A stretch of DNA of 64,000 nucleotides from Pyrocephalus nanus. Lineage: Eukaryota > Chordata > Aves > Passeriformes > Tyrannidae. The DNA is taken from positions 31,211,866 through 31,275,865 of the forward strand of contig CM076261.1 of the NCBI GenBank assembly GCA_038380795.1, read 5' to 3'. Below are positions 1 through 13,897 of this stretch, piece after piece. The notes beneath the pieces are model-generated. The model had not been told where the DNA came from. It searched no databases and saw only the letters and a program-made list of their open reading frames with translations. Each line of letters starts with the position of its first letter. Positions within the stretch are counted from its first letter, which is position 1. A program made the translations under genes and the position numbers.

Positions 1-134
1 TAAAATATTAAGCTAATACATTATCTAAGGCTGAATGCTATCTGATTGCTACTTCTCAGACACTTCATTATGGTGCATCACCTAAATATAGTCAACAAAG
101 AAGCTGGTTCAAACCACCACCTCTCCAGGGGGGT

Positions 135-168
135 AAAAAAAAAAAAGAGAGAGAGAGAGAGAGAGAGG
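135..168. repeat. (A)12 followed by (GA)11 microsatellite
   Basis: An uninterrupted A run at 135-146 is followed by alternating GA at 147-168. It is likely length-variable. Confidence 0.95.
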
Positions 169-443
169 TTTCTTAATTATTTACTTATGTGAAAAACTTG
201 CTTAAATGATTGTGTATCTCAGTAGGAGATTGTTTTATATTATATTTATATTACCAGGTTGGAACAAGTACTATATTGATTTCCCCTGTTGTTTTTATAT
301 GTTCAACAGTAAGAATTCAGCATCTCACCCACAAAATATAATTTATATGACAAATAATTGATATAATTTTGTTGAAAAATTGCAATAATTTTGTTCTTCA
401 CCTTGTGTGATGAGATGGAAGCAGTGTTTTTCTCAGTTTTGAC

Positions 444-722
444 AATCATAGAATCATAGCATTTTTAGGGTTGGAAGGGACCTCTGGAGATCATATAGAC
501 CAACCCCTGTGCCAAGGCAGGGTCACCTAGAGCAGGTTGCACAGGAGCATGTCCAGGTGTGATTTGAGTATCTTCAGAGTGTTTATGTCCATTGCTCCTC
601 ATCCTGTTGGTAAGCACCACTGAAGTGTCTGGCACCATCCTCTTGGCATACGCTTTTGAGATATTTGTATGTATTGATGAGATTCCCTCTCAGTCTTCTC
701 TTCCCTAGATTGAACAGACCAA
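444..722 (-). mobile_element. CR1 LINE 3' fragment, - orientation
   Basis: It opens with AATCATAGAATCATAG and GGTTGGAAGGGACCTC, the reverse complement of the CR1 3' end, followed by recognisable CR1 tail text to about GATTGAACAGACC. It is diverged and 5'-truncated. Confidence 0.88.
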
Positions 723-3516
723 AAAGCAACAATCATAAAGTTGAATAGTTTTCATGGCAAGATAGAATAAGTTGTCACTAACAACATGGTAATTATACCT
801 TTTATCTAACACACTTACCAAGGCATGCTAGGATTTACAGAGGCTCGTCTCGATAGATGGTGCTGTTGTGTCTTAAACTAGTTCCTAGAATGAGATGCAA
901 ACATTGACAGAGGCAGTAGAGGCACAGTAAAGGTTCTACCTCTGGGACGATTACAGGCAGCCCTAAATAAGTTTATTTTGGTTTGGTTTGGGTTTTGTTG
1001 TTGTTGTTGTTTTAATTAAGAATGGGTAGGATTGATTTGGTGAGGTTTTATGTGTCTGTAAAACCTGTACCAAAGCAAAAAAACCCTTTGAAATAGGTGA
1101 TAGAGTTAGTGTAAGGCAAAAAAACTCTTTGTGGGATGAGTCAACTGCACTACCAAGTCAGGAAAGAAAACTTTAGGTGTCTGTTCAATTATTAATGCTT
1201 ATAACCACACCTTATCTAATATCACACTTTTCCTCAGACTATTTGAACTGCAACTTCTGCACAGGTTACATAAAAAAAGAAAGTTGCACAGAAGAGTGCT
1301 GCTAGTAAAGTGCATGAAAAGAGCACTGTGTTGGCACCGGCATGCTCTGTTGTTACTTCAGTACCTGACATTCAGAAATCAAAATAGCAGATTTTCTTTC
1401 AGTCTGGAAAAAAAAACCCTGAAGGCATGTGTGCCTATAAACATGGGATCATTTTTCCCCCCCTTAGTTTTTCTTTGAAGCATTTCCTCACTGGGATCTC
1501 TGGATTTCAGAAGTGCAACAGACTAGCGGTACAGTCTGACAGCCACTCTGGTCATTTCTGTTGTGTTCCCCAAAGCTATTTTTGGCTTTTGCACAGTAGA
1601 TAGCAATTCCTGGATCCCAGTTTTGCTGAGCCAGCTGGGTTCTTACAGCCTGTTTACAGTTGGGAGCTGTGCTGCTGAGAGACTGAGTACAGTAAGAAAT
1701 ATTAGTGCTCTCAGGATAGTGGGAGGTAAGGCAGCCTTAAGTCAGCAGAAAATTAGGGCAGCATTAACTTACATTCCAGGTCTGGACTAGTCTTAGCCAT
1801 GTAAGTAGCCTACATTATGGATAAACAGGAGGGATTTGATCTGTTTAATGAGCAGCAGCATCTTTTTTTTTTTTTTTAAATAGATATAATTAAAGTAGCA
1901 GACTGCTGCCCCACAGCATGCTCCCAGATGGCAGCACGATCTTTAGGCCAGGGTTTCCGTCTGTTTTTTTGTAGGCAATCCCTGGAGCAAAAGAAGTCGA
2001 GTTACTATGGTGACTTAATGCAGGACAGGTGGAGATCACAAATACAAAATCATCCCATTTGTTGAGTCCCTCCTGGACACATCTTTTCCATCCCGAGGAG
2101 CTGATAAACTCTAGCTGAGCCAAGCTGTCTTGCTTTATTCCTCAAGAGCATAAAATAGTTATTTTTATGTCACATTTGTCTAGTTATCCTGTCATGAAAT
2201 CTTCTCTTTGTTATATGCTATTAAGCACAATTGATCTCTCAATCAGTTTTTAAGGCCAGAGAAGATGGCTGTGATTCAGGGAAAACTGGATTCACTGGAA
2301 ACTACAGACCTAGCTGGTGCCCTCAAACTGTAAGCAGTATTTCCTACTGCCACACATAAGAGTTTACATTACAGAAATGATCACATGTGATATTTTACTC
2401 TAATTACATATTTAACATATCATTGACAAGTCTTATAAAGCCACAAACAAATGTATAGATTGTGGTGGGAGAAGTGCATGGACATGCAGACATGGTATTA
2501 ACCTGAACACTTTATTTCTTAAGTAGCTTACAGTTTTTATGGAGAAAAGCTGCTTTAGAACCCATTTAGATGAAGATTAACTTGTTTAATGTATAGTTTC
2601 ATTCCCAGTAGAGCAGTGACTGAAATCTATTTAGTCTGAGACAAATGCAAGAGCTCTGTAAGTGTTTTGCTTTAATTTGGATATTGCTAAGGATAAGGGA
2701 CAGTGACTCTTAAAAATGAGTCCAAACAGTTATTTGTTTACATAATACTTGAGTCATTTGATTGGACTGCCATCTTCTTATCTTTGCATTCACAAGACTT
2801 TTCCAGTCTTCTCAAAAGGGGTCTTAGGAGCCTGGATCACAGCTCTAAGCTCTATAAAAGACTGAACAAGACTAATTAAGTGGCTGTTGAAGTGAGACTA
2901 GCCACAAACATTTCAGAATTTATAAATAGCTGACTGAATCTGAGTCTGGTGTAGCAAATCTTAAAGCCTTAAAGTAGATTTTGGGCTGTTTTACATCCAC
3001 AAGACTTAAAGGAAGCCTGGTGACATAGAACAAAGATTACAAGTAAACCAAGTTTGCAGGACATTAGAGCCATTGGTAAAGCCAGCAATTCTCTTTTTTC
3101 TGGTCAATATGTTACTTTCCTTAAAACTCAATGCATCTCCAAAATGTCTATGACTGATCAGCTCAGATAGGGAACCAGACTGTTCCACTTTTAAGCAATT
3201 ATTCTTTGTGCCCAGTAGTGGCTTTCTAGAGGGATGCTTTGTTCCTTGAGTTCTTGCACACAGTTCTAGCTTGTGCCTATGCTTGTGATTGCTCTGTTTG
3301 CCTCCCTCAGCCACAGAAACAGAAGCTGAGTAGGAAAAAATAACTTGAACTAAAGTAATTTTTTTTCTTAATGTAGAATGAACTTATTGATCCCTTTAAA
3401 TCTTTGCAATTCTAGATTATTTCTGAAGAGAGTATTTTTATTTTTTTTTTTAATAGAATCTTCTAAGTCTTATGCTGGGACCTACTCTTAAGGATAAACC
3501 CTGTCAAATATCAGAT
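723..3516. other. intergenic, no gene seen
   Basis: Ordinary AT-rich noncoding DNA with a T/G tract near 1 kb and a T15 run at 1,863-1,877. ORFs are short, overlap on both strands and show no family motifs. Confidence 0.75.
971..1013. repeat. T/G-rich low-complexity tract with (TTG)n
   Basis: GTTTATTTTGGTTTGGTTTG leads into GTTGTTGTTGTTG on the plus strand. Confidence 0.85.
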
Positions 3517-4824
3517 TGTCGTGGGTTTGCTGACCAGCCCCCCCAGGGCTAAAAATAGTTTTTCCAGGTGAATTTCTGGAGCAAAGCCAATCAAAAGTTT
3601 TAGTAATGCCTCTGCCAACTACATCTTTAAGAAAAAGGAAGAGAAGGTGGTTGCGCAGATGAAAGTAGGAGCCATGTAGGGAGAGAGACAGGCCCCAAGT
3701 GGGGTCAGGCCTCCCTCCTTCCCCAGCCCTGGGCTGGGGGCAGGTGTGGCATTGAAGCTCCCCTGACTGAGACACATAACAGAGTGGAGGAAAAACTCTA
3801 AAGGAAGACTGCCTGGATGAGAGATACTGCAGAAAGGAATTCCAGGTGGAGAGACAGTGCAGCCTCCAAGGTCAGAGCTGGCAGCCGGAGGAGAGAGAAG
3901 CGAAGCCCAAAGTGGGGGCTCCTTCTCTCTCTCCCCTTCAGCAGGGAAAAGACTGAAAACTAAAATCCCTTGCCACCTGTGGAAGACTGCTGGGGAATGG
4001 AGAACCCCCTCTGCAGCTCATGAAGGAGCCCACTCCGAAGCAGAGGAGTGCACAAAGAAGATGTGACTCCGTGGGAGGCCTAAGATGAAACAGAGTCCTG
4101 CTGGAGACCTGTGGCCCATGGAGAGACCTACGCTGGAGCAAGTTGGCTTGAGTAGGAGCTTGTGATCCCAGTGAGGGGTCCATGCTGGTGCAGCTGAATT
4201 TGTGACCTTAAGGGACAGCAGAGAATGGAAGAAGTGTTGCCCAAAGGTAGACTCACGCTAGAGAGGTCTATCAAGGACTGTCTCTTGTGAGGAGGGACCC
4301 CACAAGAAAACAGGAGTGGACTCAAAAGCCATTATCCCCTGTAACTGTGGGAAGGCCATGGTAAGACAAGTGTCCCCTTGCACTCCCCCTACAGGGCCTG
4401 GGTAACCCCTCAGCCTCCGGTCTTAGCCCAGGAGGAGGTAAGCCCAGCCCTGAGGTCGACATAGAAGAGAGAGAAAGAGACAGTTCCAGCTGTGACAAAT
4501 CGGAGCTGTCGTTCTAGGGATAATAGAATAAGAACTTTCAAGTGCTGCAAAATTATTTAGAAGACCTGTAGATCTGGAAATGGAACAGAGACTGCTTCTC
4601 CTCCTGAACTGATACAAGGGGGTAGGGATACTTCTGTAAAAACATAGCACTTTTGCCTAGTTAGAATTATTGTATATATAGTTCTTTAGTTTTTATCTTG
4701 CTAGTAATACATCCTAATATTATTCTCCCCACATCAGATCTCTTTTGTCTGCATAAACCTTCTCTCAATTTATTACAATGGGGGGGGTGGTGAGAGAAAA
4801 TTGGCCCACAGTAAACCCACGACA
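3517..4824 (+). mobile_element. solo LTR of an avian endogenous retrovirus, + orientation
   Basis: The 1,308-bp element begins TGTCGTGGGTTTGCTG and ends CAGTAAACCCACGACA, a 16-bp terminal inverted repeat with one mismatch and the TG...CA ends of an LTR. Flanking pentamers CAGAT (3,512-3,516) and TAGAT (4,825-4,829) agree at four of five positions, a target-site duplication of ERVL-like length. Near the 3' end are a TATATATA motif (4,673-4,680) and the tail 'CTGCATAAACCTTCTCTC', which I recall from bird LTRs. No gag, pol or env frame is attached, so it is a solo LTR. Orientation is inferred from the TATA position and similarity to other avian LTRs. The family name is uncertain. Confidence 0.82.
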
Positions 4825-7800
4825 TAGATGAATGCAATCTCATCAACATCAGCTGTTTCCTACTTGAGGAAAAAAAAAAAAACAATATTGGAATAGTTTA
4901 TGAATTTATTCTGAGTGAGTTGATAACCTAGGAAACATTTCCGTGGGATGTCATGTTTGTTTATTGTGTTCAACATGTGCTGTTGGTACCGAGGTGGCTG
5001 AGGTGAGAAGGTGAATGTCAGTGTTCCCCATGATCACTGCACACAACACTGGAACAGACAACTGGATCTATATATATGATTACTTAAATGCCTAAGAATC
5101 CTCATACAAGCCAAGCAGCAGCACTGAGCTATTTTAACCCTAATTTACTTCTAGACCATTTCACTGAATTTGGTACTCTGTCTTCTTCTCAATTTATTGT
5201 TCAGGAATGTTAGAGAGAACACAAAAGTGCTTGGTGTCCTGCAGTAACAAATGAAGCCCTATCAATTGTTGAAAACAATCCTCATTTGTGCTTCTACAAT
5301 GTATTTGTACAAAGGTCAGCAATGTCACCTCATTCAATGAAAGGTCATAGATTTTTTCCTATCTTTCCTGCCCAAAACATCCTTTTGTCCCTGTGCTGGT
5401 GTTCCCCTTGGTCCCAGTTCTGCAATTTGGTACCTGCAACTGCTTCTTTCCGCCTCCTTTACCAGAGAAGAGATGAGTAAAAGGAGAGAAAAGAGAGGAA
5501 AAGGTATGAGTGTAGCCTAAATAACTGTTCACTCTTTATCAAGGCTAATGTGCTGTGCTGTCCATTTATAAAAGGAGCAGCCTGGCCACTACTTACTTTT
5601 GGTTGCCAATCTTTGAAAAGAAATATTTTGAACTAAAAACCAAAGAAAAACCGCTATAAAAGGTGGGGGGAACAAAGCTAGGTATCCTTTCAAGCAGTCT
5701 GAATCTGCTGGGGCAGTGGATAAAGTCATCATTTAATTTCTGGCTTCTTTTTGTGCTTACCGCAGGGAGGCAGCTCTTGAGCCTGCTTGGCCCTGCCATC
5801 CCTGTGGCATAAACTGGCATGCTCAAGTGTGATCTTAGTCCCCAGTAGGTGATTCATTCCAGTGGCTGATCCATGACAGGCTGCTGAGCAGGTGAGATGA
5901 TTTAAATCCTGCATTGAAAGGAAGGTATAACTCAGGCCATATGTCATGGCTCTGTGTGTTGAAGTGGCTGGGAGAGGGACCATGGTAGAAGCGGAGAAAG
6001 AAGCAATGATTCAGCAGCAGAGATGATTGAAATTTATCCAAAACATATTGCCTGAGATTTTGGTAGTGCCTACAGTATTACTAATGATGAAGCTGGGAGG
6101 TTTGGAATTCCAATGATTGACAGCTGCACTCTCAGAAAGGGACACGGGGAAATGTTCTCATCTGTCAGGATCTCATTATTTGCAATGGAGTCTGACAGCT
6201 ATAAGGTTACCTGTGTATAAATCAGACAGAAGAAGAATCAGTAATTTAATTTTGCGATGGCAGAGGGGGAGAATTGTCATCCTGGGGTCTGAGCAGCACA
6301 GCCACTGACATGTGCTGAGCAAGCATATACCATTCCCAAGACAATTCTGTCCATGCTCCTGCTGCCGTCCCTAGAGCCTTCCTCCTTGGAGTTGCCCTCC
6401 TTCTCCTTCCTCTGATTACTGAAAGAGGCAGAAACAGCCAGCAACACTTAACTGTCCCCTTTATGAGTCTCATGGAGTTGAGAGTGCAGCTGCATTTATT
6501 TCTTACATTGTCATGCCATTGCTTCCTTTACTCCCAGTCTTGGGAAAGGCAGCGAAGAGACGAATCACACTGGCCTCTAAAGTAGGAGTCTCATTGAAGA
6601 AGCAGCACTGGAAGTTGGAGCTGGGTTACCTGGATCTCATGACAGACTCTCCTGCCAACATTTTCACTTGGGTGTCAGCTGGACCTGAAAGCAGACTTTG
6701 TTTGCTTTATGTTTGTTAAATCAGACCTGGAAGAAATAATCCAGATATGTATCAATTTCTAAAGGTTTTTTCTCGTTCCCAGCTTGTGTGATATGGATTC
6801 AGGTTTCATGTTTGGAAATTTACTGTAGTGAGTTAGAGTTGCCATAAACTCTGTAGGCTTCCTGAGGTGACTGAATCAGTTTACTTATCTGGCAATCTGT
6901 GATACATCTTCCAGGTCTTCAACCTGGGTTTCAAAGTGTCAGTTTCTAGCTACTTGGAGAGGATATATAATACTTTCTCAGAAATTAGGCAAGATCTGTC
7001 ATTCTTTTTTGAGGGATGAAAGTGATGTAGGGAAGAAGAGATGATCGAGAAAAAAGTATTTTGGTATCTACTGTTTCCAAGCTAGGAATAGTTACTCTGA
7101 AAAGATGCTAAGCCTACCCTTCTTTAGAAAGTTTTAAAATTAAAATTATGCAGAAGATGTTGAGGGAGAAGAAATAGTCCTGATTCCTGAAGTTTTCTAT
7201 AACATGGCCTTGTTGATTCTGCCTTCAGGTTGACGTAAGGTGAGGTACAGAACAGTGTGTCAATTCACTTGAAATTGTAGATCTACTTATAAAGTACCGG
7301 GTTGTGATCTGTGTACAAGGTGCATGATTCTCTTATGTGAGTAAATAAATTAAAGAAGTTAGAAAATTAGGTGCTACCTTCAGTAACAATGCTGTAAAAT
7401 ATAACTTCTAGCATTCCCTGTAGATAGGCCTCTTACCTCTCTCCTTTGCTCTCCCTCCTCCTTCCTTCCCCTCTCCTATTTAGCAATAATTAATCTAGGA
7501 TGGTGTACTATTTTTTTCTGCTTATAAGCCCAAAGCATTCATTTTTGCCAGCCCAGGGATTCATAAAGTGCCAGAGACAATGTGGAATTTACTAGTCTCT
7601 CTCCTTTTTCTTTTTTAATACACAAAAAGTGAGAGCTTCTGTGTCTCAGGCGCACACTTGCACAGCCCCATCCTGTTGCTTCTGCTTAGGACACTAGGGA
7701 TTTAGCCAATGGAGCTGAGACCAACAGATCTGGCATCACTTGCCCCCACATCCCTGCCTCTTCCCTGACATTTTTGTGCTTGCTGTGCTTTTCCTTGCAA

Positions 7801-8654
7801 ATGAGGTGCCACAGATCCATTCACCATCACCTCCTCTATTAGCTTTTGTAAAAGAGGTTGAGAAGATTTCATTGCAAGTGGGAAGGAGAGGCACTGGGTG
7901 AAGGAATGGTGAGGAAGCCCTGGCAGGAGAAGAGGAGCAAGGGTGGCAGGAGATCAGGCTGTGCGTATTGGAATGGGCTGGGGTTGGTACCACGACTCTA
8001 CAGCGCCATATACTGGGCTGTTTTGGGATAGTTGCCCCAAACAGGTACCACGCTCTTAGAGACCCATGATGAGGGCAGCTGTGCAAGAATCATATGCAAT
8101 ATGAAGGCATTGCTGTTCTGGGAAACACAGCTGAATGCTCAGCTCTCTGCCAAACCTCACTATAGCTTTGTTTCCTCCCACTCCATTATCCAAATTTCTT
8201 CAATCCTCCTTGCTACTGCATTGTGAATGGGCTTTCTCAGCACTTTGCTTGAGAGGAATTCCTTACCTTTCCTAGCATCAGACAATGTACATGTTCTCTT
8301 CTCACTGTTTCTACTGCCCAGCATCCTGCTGCCTGAAGTCATGCACATTATGTATCTCCCCTGCCCATTTTCTCTCCTATTTTCTTTTGTAACCCTGATC
8401 AAAGTCACAGATCTGTGAATATCATCCCTCTCTCTCTTCTGCTGTGGAGACATTTTCCATCTTTTCTCAGGTTTTCAGGCTGAGAAGTCAAGAACACTGC
8501 TGTATAAGACCTGAATGACTGCAGAAAATGTTATTTACATCAGCTTATTCTCACTGGGAAAACCTACAAGTTGTAAAATATATGTATAAGCTTATTGGTT
8601 GAGGCCTAAAGTGAAAATTAACCCTTTGCATTGCACTTCCCTACTTTGCCCACA

Positions 8655-8776
8655 TAGCAGAGAGCAGAGAAATCTAAAAAAGAGAAGGGAGGGGAGAGAA
8701 ATCTAAAAAAGAGAAGGGAGGGGAGAGGGAGAGGCAGAGGAGAGAGAAAGGGAAGGGAGAGGAGAGGGAGAGGTGT
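8655..8776. repeat. purine tract with 29-bp tandem duplication
   Basis: About 120 bases are almost all A and G on the plus strand. A 29-bp unit beginning GAGAAATCTAAAAAAGAGAA occurs at 8,667-8,695 and again at 8,696-8,724 without a visible mismatch. The remainder is irregular GGGAGAGGG sequence. Confidence 0.92.
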
Positions 8777-11700
8777 TTTTCTGCAAGTGTTTGGCAAGGT
8801 CTGGCACAGAAAAGGCTTCTCATGGTTTTCCTGGGAGCCGAGAAACAAAAGCAGTTGCTGAAGAATCACCTTCAAGGGGGATTCCCGATGGAATATATTT
8901 AGCTATCTGTGCTATCCACACTTTCTAAAAAGCTGAAAAAAGAAAGTGAGCAGAGTGGCGGGGAAGTTATTGCTGTTTTTAGAAAGGGGAGTGGACTGAT
9001 GGCTGAGTGGCTGAGGGAGGCAGGTAACAGGGCCCACTACAGAAAAGTATCATGGCTACAGATCCTCTTAAGTGACACTGGACCTTGCTCCTTGTCCAAA
9101 ATGACAACTAGGTGGCTTTAGCATTTCTCTTCAGCAGAAAAAAAAAAAAAAAAAGTTGTCATTACAGTTATACTTTGGGGATTTCCTCTTTCCCCAGAGG
9201 AGGGTCAAGCCAGTATTCTTTTAAAAACTTCTTTAAATGTAAACCATATCCTTGTTGCTGGCAGGAGGGATGCACAAACATGTAACTTTGCAATAGTGTC
9301 CAAAGATTTTGTCAAAACCCTCTCACTGCACAAGTGAAAGGGAGACGCTTGTACTGCACGTTAAGTCCATAATGAGAGACGTGTGTGTGCAGAGTGGGGG
9401 GCGTATTGGAGGAAATTACAAAATATTTCTTGAGTTAAGTATGTTTATGAAACATTTCAGTCAGGGCCAGTTATACACCAGTGATTCCCAACCACATTCA
9501 ACCTTTTTCATAGCACTGCATGCTGCTTTCTTGTCTCCCATCTTGACAGCAAAGCCCACAGTATAGTTGCTGCCCCTGCCTTCCTCCACTGCTTGTAAGG
9601 TTGAGAAGGTGCCAATGGAAAGACTTAGATAATCAGCCAAGCAAAGCATATTAGTTTGGTCTCTCATCTCTAATGTTGGCATTCAAACCAGAAAGATTAT
9701 TTTAATTGGGACCCAGTATTAGAGATTTTATTTTTTTCATGGAAAGTGATTGTGTTAAATTTGAGATTAATGCTAAGATTGATTTAATTTAATCTGGACC
9801 CACATTTAACTTTCTATCACTCAAACGTGGCTTCCACAACACAGAAGAAAAAAAAAGCAGACAGAGCATGGGATATGTCAATCTCAGCTATTCATCTTTA
9901 GAATATTACTGGAGGTGAATGTCTGTGGACAGTGAAAGGAGATAAATGGCCTGGTTTTAGAAGTGTTATGTTTCCCTGAGAATTCCTGGTACACTTAAAT
10001 TTTGGATGCTAAATCTTCCTGAGCTTCAGACCTACAGAGCACAGAGTGCTATATTACTTGCAGTATTGAATGAAAAAATCTAGAGTTCCTATTCTCTTGA
10101 TGATTTTTATCCCTTTTGCTTCATTGTAAATGATTAAAACCAACTGACAATATCTCCTCTCCCTCTTTCTTTATTAATTCATTATGAATTCTGTTTTCTG
10201 GCTGACATCAGTACACTGTCATGGTTCAAAACTTCTCCAATGCTTGGTTGGCTTGTTGCTTGCTTGCTGAAAAAAAGTGTTTATATCAGAATTTTTGGAA
10301 AGAAAAAATAAAATGTGATGTTATGGGGAGGGGGAGTTGTTTTGTTTCTACAGAACTTGAACTTTGAGATATTTACATTGTCTAATATGTGATTCTTACT
10401 AAGAAAAAATAATGAAAATTTTCTGGTCTTTTTTCTATTCATTCTTTGTTATACCTTTGACAGAGTAGTAACCTCTGTAGCATGTGGCATTCTGTGCACA
10501 CACTGAGGTGAGATGGCTGAGATTTGCCAGAGGGTACAATATCTTTGAGAAAACTCTCAGATATTCCTGTGATACATTATTGTTTCACCACTTGAGTTTC
10601 ATGCATAACTCACTGTTACCTGCTGCTATATGCAAGTCCTTTCTGATTATTAGGTTTTGACCTTAGAGGTGCCTTCTTTTAAAGTCTCTGTGCCTGAAGT
10701 AGACTCATGTGTAGAGTTGGATCCCATGAGTGTCCTACATAAGGAGTGAGCTCTCACCCCAGTGTGCAAATTTTGAGAATTCAAGTCTTTTGCCAAAAAT
10801 CTTTGTACTGAACAAAGATGACCTCTCTATTTTGTGAACTCCATGAAAGTATTAAAAAATTAAGAATGCAGCTACCTATAAAACCAAAGACCATTCTAAC
10901 TCTCACCTTTGCCTACAATTTGATGTTTGTTTAAAGATATCAAATATCAAACTGGTAATGGTTTTGCATGCAGAGCAAGGAAATATAGTTATTTTCAGAG
11001 ACTGGTGCAAAATTTCAAGACATGGAATGATGATTTTCACTTACGTACTGTTCCCAGTGCCAACAAGGAGGTTATTCTCTATCAAAACAAAAACTGAGAA
11101 ACTGCTGATTGACAGCTTCATCTGTTAAAAGATGTTCCATCTACACTGGTGTTCGTTTATACTAGAAAAGTAACTACATATATCATTAACTTACACTAAT
11201 CATGTGGAGTCTAAGAAAGTTTCCAGAAAGCCAACTAAAACTGTGGTTACTACTCACTTGTTTACATTTTGGTCTGTTACATGTAGTGCCTAACAAGATC
11301 ACTTGGAGAAATGATGTTCTGAATAACATTTTAGTAAATCACAGTCTTGCGCTTCAACTCATATAAGAGTTTGGTTCCTAAAATGAAAAAAATACAAAGA
11401 TGGAGAGTCCTGCCTAGTTTATAATATGATTCTCCTTTCTGAGTATCTTCTCAAAATGCTTGAGCATCCTAACTCCCTATAGATTTGGTGTTTTTTGGCA
11501 GCTAACTAAAAGCAACTTGCCTCCTAAATAGCCAATGTAATTTAGAATGCATTAACTCCGATCAGATTATTTGCCACATGTTGAGATCAATAGGTGGCCA
11601 TATGGCAACAAAAAATTTGGACTTTCAGGTCTTCGCAGCTTCTCTTTCTGAGATGTTCCTGTAAACAACTAATTTTATTTTGGTGTTTTCAGACTGAGGG

Positions 11701-12856
11701 TCAAATGTACTTCATTTAATATCTATCTTTCTTCTTACTTTGCTTAACAGAATGCTAACCTTGTTTTACTGTGTCCAGCTGGCACATCCTCAGCATGCTG
11801 ATTTAATTTAAAAAATCACTACCCGTTGTAGAAACCAGATGTAGATGAATAGTAGTGTTTTGCTCATAGTATTGCTCTGGTGGCTGAACTGTTCCAAGGG
11901 CCATTCCTGCAAACAGAGCAGTGAGTACTTCCAGAGTAGTAAGAGATGGCAGGAAGTGCTGGATCTGTGATGTGCCTGTGAGTGGGACTGTGCTTTGACA
12001 AGGCAGACATCTGTCATCCCATGGCTCTAGAATTTGAGATGATTCTTCAAATATACTGTTACTGGAGTTCACTTAAGTTGTAGCAGATTCCAAGCTGGTA
12101 GCAAATTGAACAGGCAGGCATCCTCCCTGACCAGTCTCAAACTTGCAAGTACAAATTTGTGTCTGGGGAGGAGGTACAAAGGGTATGGACAGCTTCCTTT
12201 CAAAACGTATAGAGCAGTCATCAATATTGTGAAGATCCTCATAAACTTATTTTGTAGTTCTTCACTGCAATTCTGTCAACTCAGACCTGATACCAAACCA
12301 CAGTGAGCCAAGTGCCATTTGCATTAGGTACACCACTTCATTTATGAACATTGTTCGTGTTGTCCTAGGAAATGAAAGGTGGAAGGATGATTTTTACCAA
12401 ATTACAGTAAACCTAACTGCTAGATTGTTCTATTTATCCCTTGCCTTCCTCATCTTTCACAAGTAGGTTGTCCGGCTGTTCTTCGTACTGTTGTTTGTTT
12501 GGGAAATAAATGAGATTATATAGATAGCTGGATGCATATAAGAAAACAACTGAAAAGGGTAAAGATAAAACGGTCTCAGATAAGACTTCCACAGCAGAAA
12601 CTTTGTTTTGGCATAAAATGACAAGCCATTCAGTATCTTCCATTCAGAAAAGAGCCTGTCACCTAAACAGTATAGAGGAAATAATGGCTGCAGGCGAAAA
12701 CATGGGATTGATCATGGAAAGGCTTGAACTTTGTTCTTGGCTTTGGACAAGTCACTCCTCACTGTTTCAATCCCTTCTTTGCATTTAATCATATGTAAGC
12801 ATCTGAGATTGCTGCCTGTCTTGTTTAAACCTACCCATTATATCTTGAAAATGGTT

Positions 12857-12972
12857 ATGTCTCTCTCTTCCCTGTCTAAACAATCTTATGCTTCTGATCT
12901 TTCCCCATAGGTCCTATTTTCTAACTGTTTGATCGACCTCTTTGCCTTTCTGTGGACTCCTCCAACTAGAGT
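12857..12972 (-). mobile_element. ancient CR1-like fragment, - orientation
   Basis: Text such as CTAAACAATC, CCATAGGTC, TTTTCTAA and TGTGGACTCCTCCAA resembles the old amniote CR1/L3 type in reverse orientation. It is strongly diverged and the ends are indistinct. It could instead be another old LINE. Confidence 0.5.
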
Positions 12973-13797
12973 AAAACTCTGTAACTGCAGTGGCTATAAT
13001 GGAGCGTGATGCTCAGGCCTTCTCTCTGAGGACAGAAGAGCGCTTGCTAAGGAGGCAGAAGTGTAACAACTAGGAAAAAAAGAGAGACTGTGAAGGACCT
13101 GAATATTTTCAGTACCTTCTGTGGAAGTCTTGGTCACCAGATGCTAATGGAAAATCATCAATTGCAAGCCTTTCTGTCACCTCATTCAATCCTTATTAGC
13201 GTACATACAAGCACCTTTCATAAGTTTCCTTTTGCCTTGCTGTCATCTTAATTGATGTTCTCTACATGACTTTTTTTGGAAACCCATGCTAAAACTAAAT
13301 TAAAAAACCTATTTTGGTTATATTAGGGTCTAATGAGATTGTATTACCTTATCTTGTACAGAAACTCTCTAGGGATAGACTACTTCATCTTGTAGTGGCC
13401 TCCCATGTGACAGGAGGCTCCTGGAACTTTAAGGGAACAGATACCAGCAAAAATGCTGCTCAACTGCAGTGCCCATAGCAGTGCTTGGCTGCTTAAGATG
13501 TCCCATGCATACTGATTCCCTCAACACTATGAATATCACCATTCATTCTAAAAGTTATTGATGATGCACTTTTACTGGATTGTCCTATGTCTTGTATCCC
13601 CCATTTCATATTAAGCAGATCAGCCATTACAATCATTGGTGTTTGCTGGAGTTTCATCTTTGAGATGTTACATATAGTTTTGCTCCTGACAAAAAAAAGA
13701 AAAACCAGGACTAGCCAAAACCTTATCTTAAACATATCATATCTTAAAAGAGAATATATGAAGAATAAACATTGTAGTACAATAAAATTATGGTGAG

Positions 13798-13897
13798 TTT
13801 GGTTTTGTGTTTTCATTTTTGTTCGGTTTTTGTTTGGGTTTTTTGTTTGTTTGTTTGTTTTTGGTTGGGTTTTTTGTTTGTTTTTTTTTTTTTTTTT
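13798..13897. repeat. T/G-rich low-complexity tract
   Basis: Irregular TTTG, TTTTTG and GGGTTTTTT units on the plus strand end in a T17 run followed by CAGG. Confidence 0.9.

Noticed and set aside
4673..4680. TATATATA as a promoter of a host gene
   Set aside because: It lies inside the solo LTR near its 3' end and is best read as the LTR's own former promoter element. No downstream gene is visible.
12857..12972. Possible exon suggested by mixed base composition
   Set aside because: The text matches an old CR1/L3-type repeat better than any coding sequence.
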